Assembly (NCBI RefSeq): GCF_003852705.1
Contig: NZ_REFA01000022.1
Location: forward strand, 1-38,426
From: Amniculibacterium aquaticum
Lineage (GTDB): Bacteria; Bacteroidota; Bacteroidia; Flavobacteriales; Weeksellaceae
Length of the DNA: 38,426 nt
Direction: 5' to 3'
Positions 14,143-22,689 of the stretch are shown here, in pieces. A model generated the notes under the pieces. The model ran no database searches. It was not told where the DNA came from and saw nothing but the letters and a program-made list of their open reading frames with translations. Both the position numbers and the translations under genes were made by a program. The stretch's first letter is position 1; each line of letters opens with the position of its first letter.

Positions 14143-16020
14143 ATGAAGAAAATATATCTTTCAATTTGTTTATTTCCGTCTTTATTATGGTCGCAAATCC
14201 CGGCAGGATACTACAACGGTACTGCCGGTCTGACAGGTTTTCAGCTGAAGACTAAAGTTCATGAAATCATCTCTAAAAATTACAATTGGCATTACGGAGA
14301 TTTACCCAATTATTACGGCGTAACCGACTTGGACAAATATTATGAAAATGACAACAGTATTTTGGACATCTATTCGGAAAAGCCATCCGGTACAGACGCA
14401 TACAGTTATACCACAAGTAATATGATTGGAACTGCAAGTGCCGAGGGACAAGGCTATAACCGAGAACACATGATGCCACAAAGTACCTTCTTTTCGGAAT
14501 ATCCAATGTATTCGGATTTATTTTTTGTGGTTCCTACAGATGCCAGAATCAATCAGTTGAGAAGCAATTATCCGTACGGGATTTCTACAACAACTCCGTC
14601 CAATGTGTATTATACTTTTACCAACGGATCCAAAATTGGTAAAAATTCGGACACATCGTATTACACCGGCAGGGTGTATGAGCCGATTGACGAGTTCAAA
14701 GGCGATGTAGCCCGTGCCATGCTGTATTTTGCCGTTCGATACGAAGGTAAATTATCGTCCTTTAATTTTTTTCCAGGATCCACCAATGCCAACGATACCA
14801 ACCCCTTGAGTGGGACAGAAGAAAAAGCTTTTGATGCTTGGTACTTGAATCTGATGCTTCAATGGCACAATCAAGATCCGGTTTCTACACGAGAAATTGA
14901 CCGAAACAACTTGGTGTACGGTATACAAAAGAATAGAAATCCATTTATCGATCATCCAGATTGGGTCAATCTAATTTGGAGCCAAACTCCCAGTACAATT
15001 GCTCCATCTGCACCTCAAAATGTTGTGGCTTCTAATGTCAACTCTCATTTTATAGAGCTGAACTGGTCCCATACTTCACCAAGCGAAGCTATAGGATACA
15101 AAATTTTTGTTAACGGAAATTTCCACGGATACACCCACGATACCCATTATTTTGTAGATCATCTTCAGCCTTCAACAGCGTATTCTATAACCGTGAAAGC
15201 GTATAACAATTCTTATTTAGAATCTACAGAAGCATTGGTAAATGCCAATACAACGGCTTCGGATGCATTTGCAAAAGACCTGAAAATTACCAAATACATA
15301 GAAGGTACAACAAGCTCTACGAATTCAGTCTTCAACAACGCCATAGAAATTACCAATCAGACCGGACACGAAGTTAATTTGGACGGATACAAATTGAATA
15401 TTCAGAATTACAATTCGACGACAGCAACATATTATTTTTCTAATGCTTTTCAGTTAGAAGGTAAAATTGCCCAAGGAGAATCCTTTGTAGTCATCAATCC
15501 TTATTCTAATTTGACATGTTATACTTTAGATCAAGCTAAATTTGTGACCGCATCTACACCTCTTACTTTTACAGGTTCACAATATCTGGAATTGGCTTAT
15601 AAAGGCAGTCCGATAGATGCAGTGGGCACTAAGAGCAGCTACAATACCAACAACAATGTTTCTTTATACAGGAAGTCAACTATACTACAACCTAACATCA
15701 ATTTTGATTTGAATGAATGGCAAGCTTATCCCATGAACTATTGCGAAAACCTTGGAACCCTATCGTCTGAAGAAATAAAAACCAAGCAGCAAACAGAATA
15801 TACTTTATATCCAAATCCTGTAACTGAAGGTTTATTGCATGTGAAAGGTGAAGAACTTTCTAAAATAAAAACGGTGAAAATATTTGATGCACATTTAGGC
15901 ATGGTAAAAGAAATCTCACAGCCTTTCCAACAGAACAACCAATTGGAGGTAAATGATTTGAAAACAGGACTGTATTGGTTATTGATAGAAGGGAAAGCGA
16001 TAAAGTTTATCAAAAAATAG
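14143..16020 (+). CDS. Secreted endonuclease I with fibronectin III and T9SS sorting domain
   Basis: A 625-residue extracellular nuclease. It starts with a signal peptide (MKKIYLSICLFPSLLWSQ). Residues about 20-280 form the endonuclease I (EndA/NucM) domain, with the catalytic motif NREHMMPQS (His109) and SDLFFVVPTDARINQLRSN downstream. A fibronectin type III domain follows (about 288-372, SAPQNVVASNVNS to ESTEALV). Then comes a beta-rich region (about 378-540) resembling a lamin-tail fold (FNNAIEITNQTG, VNLDGYKLNIQNY). The last 75 residues (YTLYPNPVTEG to IKFIKK) are a type A T9SS C-terminal domain, so it is exported by type IX secretion. It probably degrades extracellular DNA or RNA for nutrients. 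It has its own promoter. Confidence 0.92.
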   Translation: MKKIYLSICLFPSLLWSQIPAGYYNGTAGLTGFQLKTKVHEIISKNYNWHYGDLPNYYGVTDLDKYYENDNSILDIYSEKPSGTDAYSYTTSNMIGTASAEGQGYNREHMMPQSTFFSEYPMYSDLFFVVPTDARINQLRSNYPYGISTTTPSNVYYTFTNGSKIGKNSDTSYYTGRVYEPIDEFKGDVARAMLYFAVRYEGKLSSFNFFPGSTNANDTNPLSGTEEKAFDAWYLNLMLQWHNQDPVSTREIDRNNLVYGIQKNRNPFIDHPDWVNLIWSQTPSTIAPSAPQNVVASNVNSHFIELNWSHTSPSEAIGYKIFVNGNFHGYTHDTHYFVDHLQPSTAYSITVKAYNNSYLESTEALVNANTTASDAFAKDLKITKYIEGTTSSTNSVFNNAIEITNQTGHEVNLDGYKLNIQNYNSTTATYYFSNAFQLEGKIAQGESFVVINPYSNLTCYTLDQAKFVTASTPLTFTGSQYLELAYKGSPIDAVGTKSSYNTNNNVSLYRKSTILQPNINFDLNEWQAYPMNYCENLGTLSSEEIKTKQQTEYTLYPNPVTEGLLHVKGEELSKIKTVKIFDAHLGMVKEISQPFQQNNQLEVNDLKTGLYWLLIEGKAIKFIKK

Positions 16021-16110
16021 AATACCAATCATTCTCTAAACCTTAAAATTGTTAAAATATTAATTGAAAAAAGCATTAGAATAAAACTTTTAATTATTAG
16101 TTATTTTCCT

Positions 16111-16118
16111 TATTTTTG
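16111..16118 (+). promoter_or_regulatory. -7 box of the purC leader transcript
   Basis: TATTTTTG matches TAnnTTTG and is followed by CATCATG, so the ATG at 16123 is 4 nt from the final G, about where transcription should start. No clear TTG was found 19-22 bases upstream. Confidence 0.55.
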
Positions 16119-16122
16119 CATC

Positions 16123-16407
16123 ATGATTAACATCCAAATTGGATATCGTATCAAAAAAGGATCAACATTCCATTGTTGGATTTTAAATTGTCTGAAACCT
16201 CATATTTCAGAAAGTTTGACAACAGATAAATTGGTTGAGCATAAAAAAGTAAATCACATGAAAAAAACGGAGGTTTTTCTCATAAATAATGCAAAAGATT
16301 TCAAATGGATCGTGGAAGAAATTTTCATGATGGTTAAATACAACACAGGGGATTTTGCCCTAAAACAACTGCACCGGAATTGTATAAATTCCGGTCTTGT
16401 TATTTAA
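16123..16407 (+). CDS. Possible leaderless 94-codon ORF in the purC leader
   Basis: The frame opens MINIQIGYRIKKGSTFHCW at the expected transcription start and runs 94 codons to a stop inside the tail of the terminator at 16373-16405. Its last codons encode the terminator stem, which makes full-length translation questionable. I recognise no family. The DNA also holds several hairpins: TCTGAAA/TTTCAGA near 16190-16210 and AAAAAC/GTTTTT near 16265-16279. Two readings are possible: a small protein, or a structured 5' leader controlling purC. The shared ATGATYAAC opening with the purM leader favours a regulatory role. Confidence 0.35.
   Translation: MINIQIGYRIKKGSTFHCWILNCLKPHISESLTTDKLVEHKKVNHMKKTEVFLINNAKDFKWIVEEIFMMVKYNTGDFALKQLHRNCINSGLVI
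16373..16405 (+). terminator. Intrinsic terminator in the purC leader
   Basis: ACCGGAATT (16373-16381) pairs perfectly with AATTCCGGT (16387-16395) over a 5-nt loop, followed by CTTGTTATTT. It lies 33 nt before purC, downstream of the only evident promoter, as in the purM leader. Confidence 0.75.
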
Positions 16408-16438
16408 AATAGAATATAAAAATCAATAAAAAGTAAAA

Positions 16439-17158
16439 ATGGAAAAAGGACAAATGCTCTACGAAGGGAAAGCGAAACAAGTTTTCGAAACCAACAATCC
16501 CCACGAAGTTATCGTACGATACAAAGACGATGCTACGGCCTTTAATGCACAAAAAAAAGGTCAGGTTGACAAAAAAGGAGAGTTGAACAACGCCATCTCT
16601 ACCCTTATTTTCGAGTATCTTCAGGAGAAAGAAATCCCAACGCATTTTATCAAGCAACTTGATGAAAGAGAGCAATTGGTAAAAAAAGTAGATATTATCC
16701 CTTTAGAAATGGTGGTAAGAAATTATTCTGCAGGTTCTATGGCTCAGAGATTGGGTGTTGAAGAAGGTATAAAATCTCCAGTAACCATTTTTGATATTTG
16801 TTATAAAAAAGACGAATTAGGAGATCCATTAATCAACGATCACCACGCTGTTTTCTTGGGAGCTGCCACTTATGAAGAGTTGGATGAAATGTATGAATTG
16901 ACCGATGTCATCAACGAGATCCTTATCGATCTTTTTGATAAAATGAACATCATCTTGGTTGATTTTAAAATTGAATTAGGAAAAACCCACGACGGAGAAA
17001 TTGTACTGGCCGACGAAATCTCTCCAGATACTTGCAGACTTTGGGACAAAGATACCATGAAGAAATTGGACAAAGACCGTTTCAGAAGAGATCTAGGCGA
17101 AGTTACAGAAGCGTATGAAGAAATTTATAACCGTTTGAAAAAAGTATTGAACAAATAA
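16439..17158 (+). CDS. purC: Phosphoribosylaminoimidazole-succinocarboxamide synthase
   Basis: Joins CAIR and aspartate with ATP to give SAICAR. The 239-residue protein shows the PurC signatures [11 protein letters not shown] (N-terminal nucleotide-binding strand), [31 protein letters not shown] near residue 90, and the C-terminal [20 protein letters not shown] near 182-202. The length is that of the short bacterial form. It forms an operon with purF, whose ATG is 19 nt after this stop. AAAAAGTAAAA precedes the ATG. The leader contains an intrinsic terminator, so expression probably depends on read-through or on a promoter I cannot see in the 33-nt gap. Confidence 0.97.
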   Translation: MEKGQMLYEGKAKQVFETNNPHEVIVRYKDDATAFNAQKKGQVDKKGELNNAISTLIFEYLQEKEIPTHFIKQLDEREQLVKKVDIIPLEMVVRNYSAGSMAQRLGVEEGIKSPVTIFDICYKKDELGDPLINDHHAVFLGAATYEELDEMYELTDVINEILIDLFDKMNIILVDFKIELGKTHDGEIVLADEISPDTCRLWDKDTMKKLDKDRFRRDLGEVTEAYEEIYNRLKKVLNK

Positions 17159-17177
17159 TTTCTTGTAAAATTACCCA

Positions 17178-18656
17178 ATGAAAGATTTAGATCAGCATAG
17201 AGAAGATTATTTAAATCAATTTAAAAATCGTCCATACGGAAGAAACCTTCTTAGAAATCAAGAAGACGAACGATTGGACGCTCCTAATGAAGAATGTGGT
17301 ATTTTCGGATTGTATTCCGAAGATAATTTGGATACCTTTTCCTTATCCCAATTCGGATTGTTTGCCCTGCAACACCGTGGACAAGAGGCTTGTGGTATCT
17401 CTGTTGCCAATAACGGAAAGATATACAATGTAAAAGACGAAGGATTGGTTTTGGATGTTTTCAAAGAAATCAAAGATCCTGAAACTTTTATGGGAAATAC
17501 CGTAATTGGACACACCCGTTACAGTACGGCTGGAGATAAAAAGAAATACAATTTTCAACCGTTTTTTGCCAAAAACGAATACGACCAAATGGTGCTGTCC
17601 ATAGCTCACAACGGCAACCTAACCAATGCTAAAAAACTAAAAGCAGAGCTGGAAGCAGAAGGCGTTGTATTCCGTGCAACTTCTGACTCTGAGGTTATAC
17701 TAAGACTTATCCAGAAAAATTTGGACCTAGGACTTAGAGGCGCCATAAAAGCCACCATGGAAAAAATTGAAGGTGCGTATTCTGTTGTTGGAATTACACG
17801 AAATAAATTTTTTGCCTTTAGGGATTTCCACGGAATTCGACCTTTGGTGTTAGGAGCTATCGACGAGAAAACCTTTGTTGCGGCTTCTGAAAGCTGCGCC
17901 TTGGATGCAGTGGGTGCCCAGTATGTTAGAGACATCCTTCCGGGTGAGATTGTATACACCAGCGATAACGAAAAAGGCTTGAAATCCTACATGGTAAAAG
18001 ACGATTGCAAAAGAAAAATTTGCTCTTTCGAGTACATTTATTTTGCAAGACCCGACTCGACCATGGAGAATATTAATGTACACGAGATCCGAGAAAAATC
18101 GGGTGAGAAAATCTGGGAACAAGCTCCTGTAAAAGCCGATATGGTTATTGGAGTTCCAGATTCTGGAGTCCCTGCAGCCATTGGATATTCCAAAGCTTCC
18201 GGCATTCCTTTCAGACCGGTTTTGATCAAAAACAGATACATCGGTAGAAGTTTTATCGTTCCTACTCAAGAAATGAGAGAGAGAATTGTAAACTTAAAAC
18301 TAAATCCTATTGCTTCTGAAATAAAAGGCAAAAGTATTGTTATCATCGACGATTCTATCGTTCGAGGAACCACTTCTAAACGATTGGTGAAAATAATGAA
18401 AGAGGCAGGTGCTAAAGAAATTCACTTCAGAAGTGTTTCTCCACCTGTAATTGCTCCTTGTTATTTGGGGATAGACACACCTAATAAAGAGGATCTTATT
18501 GCTGCAAACATGACCAAAGAAGAACTTAGAGACTATTTGGATGTAGATTCTTTGGAGTTTTTGAGCGTGGAAAATCTCATTAAAATTTTAGGCTCTAGCG
18601 ATCACTGTTTTGGATGTTTTACTGAAAAATATCCAGTGCCTAAAGGCGATGAATAA
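17178..18656 (+). CDS. purF: Amidophosphoribosyltransferase (PRPP to phosphoribosylamine)
   Basis: The first committed purine step and usual feedback point. The 492-residue protein has an N-terminal class II glutamine amidotransferase domain whose nucleophile is Cys40 (NEECGIFGLY), exposed after removal of a propeptide. The 39-residue propeptide is long compared with about 11 in Bacillus subtilis. The PRPP-binding loop is SIVIIDDSIVRGTTSKRL near residue 390. Cysteines in KICSFEYIYF, IAPCYLGID and DHCFGCF match the 4Fe-4S ligands of the oxygen-sensitive B. subtilis-type enzyme, so this is probably an iron-sulfur PurF. It is cotranscribed with purC and ends at a terminator at 18681-18717. Confidence 0.97.
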   Translation: MKDLDQHREDYLNQFKNRPYGRNLLRNQEDERLDAPNEECGIFGLYSEDNLDTFSLSQFGLFALQHRGQEACGISVANNGKIYNVKDEGLVLDVFKEIKDPETFMGNTVIGHTRYSTAGDKKKYNFQPFFAKNEYDQMVLSIAHNGNLTNAKKLKAELEAEGVVFRATSDSEVILRLIQKNLDLGLRGAIKATMEKIEGAYSVVGITRNKFFAFRDFHGIRPLVLGAIDEKTFVAASESCALDAVGAQYVRDILPGEIVYTSDNEKGLKSYMVKDDCKRKICSFEYIYFARPDSTMENINVHEIREKSGEKIWEQAPVKADMVIGVPDSGVPAAIGYSKASGIPFRPVLIKNRYIGRSFIVPTQEMRERIVNLKLNPIASEIKGKSIVIIDDSIVRGTTSKRLVKIMKEAGAKEIHFRSVSPPVIAPCYLGIDTPNKEDLIAANMTKEELRDYLDVDSLEFLSVENLIKILGSSDHCFGCFTEKYPVPKGDE

Positions 18657-18680
18657 TTGAAATTGTCTTAATTAATAATA

Positions 18681-18717
18681 AAAGTGTGATAAAGCGAAAG
18701 ATTTATCACACTTTTTT
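18681..18717 (+). terminator. Terminator of purC-purF
   Basis: A perfect 13-bp stem, AAAGTGTGATAAA (18681-18693) with 18702-18714, is followed by Ts. Its T-tract runs into the -7 box of the next gene. Confidence 0.85.
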
Positions 18718-18718
18718 A

Positions 18719-18726
18719 TATTTTTG
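18719..18726 (+). promoter_or_regulatory. -7 box placing the start codon at the transcription start
   Basis: TATTTTTG is followed by CTTT and then ATG at 18731, a predicted leaderless arrangement. No matching -33 element was seen; the upstream bases are the purF terminator. Confidence 0.45.
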
Positions 18727-18730
18727 CTTT

Positions 18731-19771
18731 ATGCGTTGGTTAAAAATTACACTGTTTATCACATTTTTATTGGCCGTATTGTATTCTATTTCCATGTATT
18801 TTGTGGAAGAAAGTAAAGTATTGGTCGTAGAAAAAGATATTTCTTATCCCATTGAAAAAGTATTTCCTCAGTTCGAGAATTTACAGAATTTTTCAGAGTG
18901 GAATGTTTATTTTTCAGAGGATAAAGAATTGGTTTACAGCTTTTTCTCACCCTACCAAGGACAAGGGAGCTCCATGGCTTTTTATAATAAAAAAGAGAAC
19001 GATAAATCCGGAGAATTGTTTGTTCGATATGCCAATCCCAATAAAACAATTCGATATCAACTTTTTTTAGAAAATCAAGAAATGCCCTTTCTGATCGATG
19101 TGAAATTCAAAAAAGCATCTAATTTCATCACCAAAACCATTTGGACCATACATACCCCCAAGCAATCGTTTTTTAAAAGATCATTGAATTTTTTTGTTGA
19201 AAATTTTTCTGAAGATAACATCAATAAAAGCATGCAAAATCTTTCTACGATCATGAGCCGAAAAATTGTAAAAGACCAGTTGATGGCCAATATCAAATTG
19301 GACACCATTTTGGTAGAAAAATTACCCGCACAGATCCTATTGGGAGTGAGTATTAACACCAACAATAAAAAAGACAATTACCTGAAAAACATCATCATGA
19401 ATCACAATAAAGTTACCAATTTTGTTAAGATTGATTTGGGTAAAAAGGAAGATGAATACGGACTTCCAGTGATGATCACAGAACCTTCGCAATTCAAAAA
19501 CAAAGAAATTTCTTATTTCTATGGCATACCGGTTGCTTCAAAAGTTGGAGTTTCGGACAATAGTTTTAGTTTTAGAACTTTCAACGAAACTCAGGCATTG
19601 GTCATCTATTATAAAGGAAGTTTTGAAGGCCGTATGAGACCCATACAAATGTTGATGCAAAAGGCGAAAAAAGATACGATGAGAAATGGCGACTTAATAG
19701 AGTCTTTTATACAAGATCCTCAAGAAAATAAAGATTGTTTCATGAAAATAGCATTGCCTATTTATCGTTAA
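18731..19771 (+). CDS. Membrane-anchored SRPBCC/GyrI-like domain protein
   Basis: A 346-residue protein. A GTG at 18686 would add 15 residues but lies in the purF terminator, so ATG 18731 is chosen; it gives MRWLKITLFITFLLAVLYSI, an N-terminal membrane anchor. Residues about 30-165 have the SRPBCC pattern (VEKDISYPIEKVFPQFENLQ, FSEWNVYFSEDKELVYSF, the polyketide-cyclase type ligand-binding fold). The C-terminal half (about 200-346, with LPAQILLGVSINTNN, SKVGVSDNSF and ALVIYYKGSFEG) resembles a GyrI-like effector-binding domain. Similar two-domain proteins are common in flavobacteria with unknown role. It probably binds a hydrophobic small molecule at the membrane; this is inference from fold. 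Confidence 0.7.
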   Translation: MRWLKITLFITFLLAVLYSISMYFVEESKVLVVEKDISYPIEKVFPQFENLQNFSEWNVYFSEDKELVYSFFSPYQGQGSSMAFYNKKENDKSGELFVRYANPNKTIRYQLFLENQEMPFLIDVKFKKASNFITKTIWTIHTPKQSFFKRSLNFFVENFSEDNINKSMQNLSTIMSRKIVKDQLMANIKLDTILVEKLPAQILLGVSINTNNKKDNYLKNIIMNHNKVTNFVKIDLGKKEDEYGLPVMITEPSQFKNKEISYFYGIPVASKVGVSDNSFSFRTFNETQALVIYYKGSFEGRMRPIQMLMQKAKKDTMRNGDLIESFIQDPQENKDCFMKIALPIYR

Positions 19772-19813
19772 ATATTTGCTTGAAAAAATCTTTATCAACT
19801 CGCAAATTATTTA

Positions 19814-19821
19814 TACATTTG
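19814..19821 (+). promoter_or_regulatory. -7 box upstream of sucA
   Basis: TACATTTG matches TAnnTTTG and lies 46 nt before the sucA ATG. No well-spaced TTG is visible upstream. Confidence 0.45.
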
Positions 19822-19867
19822 TGTTTTATTAAAAAAAATACTATTCTAAACAGATAATCTGTACATA

Positions 19868-22651
19868 ATGGACAAATTTTCATTCCTAAATGCAGCTCAT
19901 TCTCAGTTAATTGAGGATTTGTATCAACAATATTTACAATACCCAGATTCGTTAGAACCTTCATGGAAATCCTTTTTCCAAGGTTTTGATTTTGCTCTGG
20001 AAAATTACAGCGACCAGGACTTTAGTCCCACTCAATATGCACAAAATTCCTTAGCCAACAACGGCGTTTCTGATGATATTCTTAATGAATTTAAAGTAGT
20101 TAATCTCATTGATGCATATAGAAGCAGAGGACATTTGTTCACCAAAACCAATCCGGTAAGAACCAGAAGACATCATGTTCCAACTTTGGATCTAGAAAAT
20201 TTTGGACTTTCGCAAAACGATTTGACTAAAAAATTCAATTCGGCTGTAGAAATTGGAATGAATGGTGCTGCAACATTGCAAGAAATCATCAACCAATTGG
20301 GGACCATCTATTGCGATTCCATCGGAGTAGAATACATGCACATCCTAAATGTTGAAGAAAAATCTTTTATCAAAAATTGGATTCAAAACAACAACAACCA
20401 AGCAAAATTAGAAGCGAAAGAAAAAGTTGAAATTTTACATAAACTCAACCAAGCTGTAGCTTTTGAAAACTACTTGCACACCAAGTTTGTGGGGCAAAAA
20501 AGATTTTCCCTGGAAGGTGGCGAATCGTTAATTCCTGCCTTGGATCAATTGATTACTCGATCTTCTCAACTGGGTGTAGACGAGGTGGTTTTGGGTATGG
20601 CTCATAGAGGTAGATTGAATGTACTGACCAATATTTTTGGAAAATCATACAAACAAATTTTCTCTGAGTTTGAAGGTAAAGAATTTGAAGAAGATGTATT
20701 CTCAGGTGATGTTAAATACCATTTGGGAGCATCAACAAAAATAAAAACAGAAAGAGGTGAGGAGGTTAAAATAAACTTAACACCAAACCCATCGCACTTA
20801 GAAACTGTTGCAGCCCTTGTGGAAGGGATCTGTAGAGCGAAAGTGGATATAGAATACAACGATTATAAAAAAGTTTTGCCAATCGTCATCCACGGTGATG
20901 GAGCCATTGCAGGACAAGGCATCGTGTACGAAATTGCACAAATGATGACTTTGGACGGTTATAAAACGGGAGGTACCGTACATATTGTTGTGAACAATCA
21001 GGTGTCCTTCACCACCAATTATTTGGATGCTCGTTCGTCCATGTATTGTACCGACATTGCAAAAGTTACAGACTCTCCTGTAATGCATGTTAATGACGAC
21101 GATGTAGAAGCAGTGGTACATGCCATTCGTTTTGCTGCAGAATTCCGAGCTCGATTTGGGAAAGATGTGTACATCGATCTTTTGGGGTATAGAAAATACG
21201 GACATAACGAAGGGGATGAACCAAGATTTACCCAACCCAATTTGTACAAATCCATCTCAAAACATCCAAATCCAAGAGAAATCTATAAGGATAAATTGTT
21301 GAAAGAAGGTATTGTCTCCGATGCGGTAATCAAAGAAATGGAAGGTGATTTCAAAAAATTATTGGACATTGACTATGACGCTTCTAAAGAAATTATCAAA
21401 AATGCCATGTCGGTTTTCATGGAAGATGTTTGGTCCAATTACTCTTTGGCAGAAAAAGGAGCTTTGCTTAAAAAATACAACACCAGCTATGATTTGGCTG
21501 CATTGAAAGCGTTGGCTCAACAAATTTCAACACTTCCAAAAGACAAAAAATTCCTCAATAAAATTACCCGTTTGTTTGAAGCCAGACTTAAAATGATTGA
21601 CAACAATTCTTTGGATTGGGCAATGGGAGAGTTATTGGCGTATGCCACACTATTAGCAGAAGGCAACAGCATCAGAATTTCTGGAGAAGATGTTCAGAGA
21701 GGGACTTTCTCTCACCGTCATGCGGTTTTAAAAACGGAAGATACTGAAGAAAAATATACGCCTTTGGCACAAGTAAACAGCAACCAAAGATTTGACATCT
21801 ACAACTCACACCTTTCAGAGTATGGAGTTTTAGGTTTCGATTACGGATATGCTGTAGCAGCTCCAAATACCATGACCATATGGGAGGCTCAGTTTGGTGA
21901 CTTTACCAACGGTGCTCAGATTATTGTAGATCAATATTTGGTTGCAGCTGAAGACAAATGGAAAATGCAAAACGGCTTGGTAATGCTACTTCCACACGGA
22001 TCCGAAGGTCAAGGTGCCGAGCACTCTTCTGCACGATTGGAAAGATTCCTTACCCTTGCTGCCAATGAAAATATCATCGTTGCCAATTGTACAACACCGG
22101 CTAACTATTTCCACTTGTTGAGAAGACAAATGAAATTCTCTTTCCGTAAACCGTTGGTGGTGATGACTCCGAAGTCTTTACTGAGACATCCTAAAGCAGT
22201 TTCTCAATTGGAAGATATGGCAAATGGCGAATTCCAACCGATCATAGACGATATCACGGTGGACGCAAGCAAGGTAGAAAAATTGGTATTCTGTTCGGGC
22301 AAATTGTACTACGAATTGCTATCGAAAAGAGAAGAACTAAACGATACCACGACCGCTTTGGTTAGAATGGAGCAATTGTATCCTTTACAGATGGATATAA
22401 TTGAAGAAATCTTAAACAAATATTCCAATAGAAAATCATTGATTTGGGCACAAGAAGAACCTGAAAATATGGGAGCTTGGTCATTCATCCTAAGACATTT
22501 TAGACATACCGATATGCAAGTGGTAGCTCCTGTACCTAGCGGTTGCCCAGCACCTGGAAGTCATAAAATGTTCGAAAAAAACCAAACCGATGTCATCAAC
22601 AGAGTTTTTGGTTGCAACGATGCACCAACTAGCAGACCTGTAACGGCATAA
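19868..22651 (+). CDS. sucA: 2-oxoglutarate dehydrogenase E1 component
   Basis: Decarboxylates 2-oxoglutarate with thiamine diphosphate in the citric acid cycle. The 927-residue protein begins with the short E1o helix (FLNAAHSQLIEDLYQQYLQY, SWKSFFQGFDF) that docks to E2 or E3. GMAHRGRLNVLTN lies near residue 243. The ThDP motif is HGDGAIAGQGIVYE to VNNQVSFTTN (about 342-382), followed by RFGKDVYIDLLGYRKYGHNE. The transketolase-like part has FSHRHAVL, WEAQFGDFTNGAQ and LLPHGSEGQGAEHSS. The protein ends in the C-terminal domain with QEEPENMGAW. Length matches the family. sucB begins 38 nt later, so the two form an operon. E3 is not in the window. Confidence 0.97.
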   Translation: MDKFSFLNAAHSQLIEDLYQQYLQYPDSLEPSWKSFFQGFDFALENYSDQDFSPTQYAQNSLANNGVSDDILNEFKVVNLIDAYRSRGHLFTKTNPVRTRRHHVPTLDLENFGLSQNDLTKKFNSAVEIGMNGAATLQEIINQLGTIYCDSIGVEYMHILNVEEKSFIKNWIQNNNNQAKLEAKEKVEILHKLNQAVAFENYLHTKFVGQKRFSLEGGESLIPALDQLITRSSQLGVDEVVLGMAHRGRLNVLTNIFGKSYKQIFSEFEGKEFEEDVFSGDVKYHLGASTKIKTERGEEVKINLTPNPSHLETVAALVEGICRAKVDIEYNDYKKVLPIVIHGDGAIAGQGIVYEIAQMMTLDGYKTGGTVHIVVNNQVSFTTNYLDARSSMYCTDIAKVTDSPVMHVNDDDVEAVVHAIRFAAEFRARFGKDVYIDLLGYRKYGHNEGDEPRFTQPNLYKSISKHPNPREIYKDKLLKEGIVSDAVIKEMEGDFKKLLDIDYDASKEIIKNAMSVFMEDVWSNYSLAEKGALLKKYNTSYDLAALKALAQQISTLPKDKKFLNKITRLFEARLKMIDNNSLDWAMGELLAYATLLAEGNSIRISGEDVQRGTFSHRHAVLKTEDTEEKYTPLAQVNSNQRFDIYNSHLSEYGVLGFDYGYAVAAPNTMTIWEAQFGDFTNGAQIIVDQYLVAAEDKWKMQNGLVMLLPHGSEGQGAEHSSARLERFLTLAANENIIVANCTTPANYFHLLRRQMKFSFRKPLVVMTPKSLLRHPKAVSQLEDMANGEFQPIIDDITVDASKVEKLVFCSGKLYYELLSKREELNDTTTALVRMEQLYPLQMDIIEEILNKYSNRKSLIWAQEEPENMGAWSFILRHFRHTDMQVVAPVPSGCPAPGSHKMFEKNQTDVINRVFGCNDAPTSRPVTA

Positions 22652-22689
22652 TACAAAAATAATTTAGTTTAAAATATAAAAATATACAG

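Noticed and set aside
16123-16407. Confident protein-coding gene upstream of purC
   Set aside because: No family resemblance, and its 3' end encodes a terminator stem; kept only as a low-confidence leader ORF.
18686-18730. GTG start for the SRPBCC/GyrI-like gene
   Set aside because: It lies in the purF terminator stem; the ATG at 18731 begins the membrane anchor.
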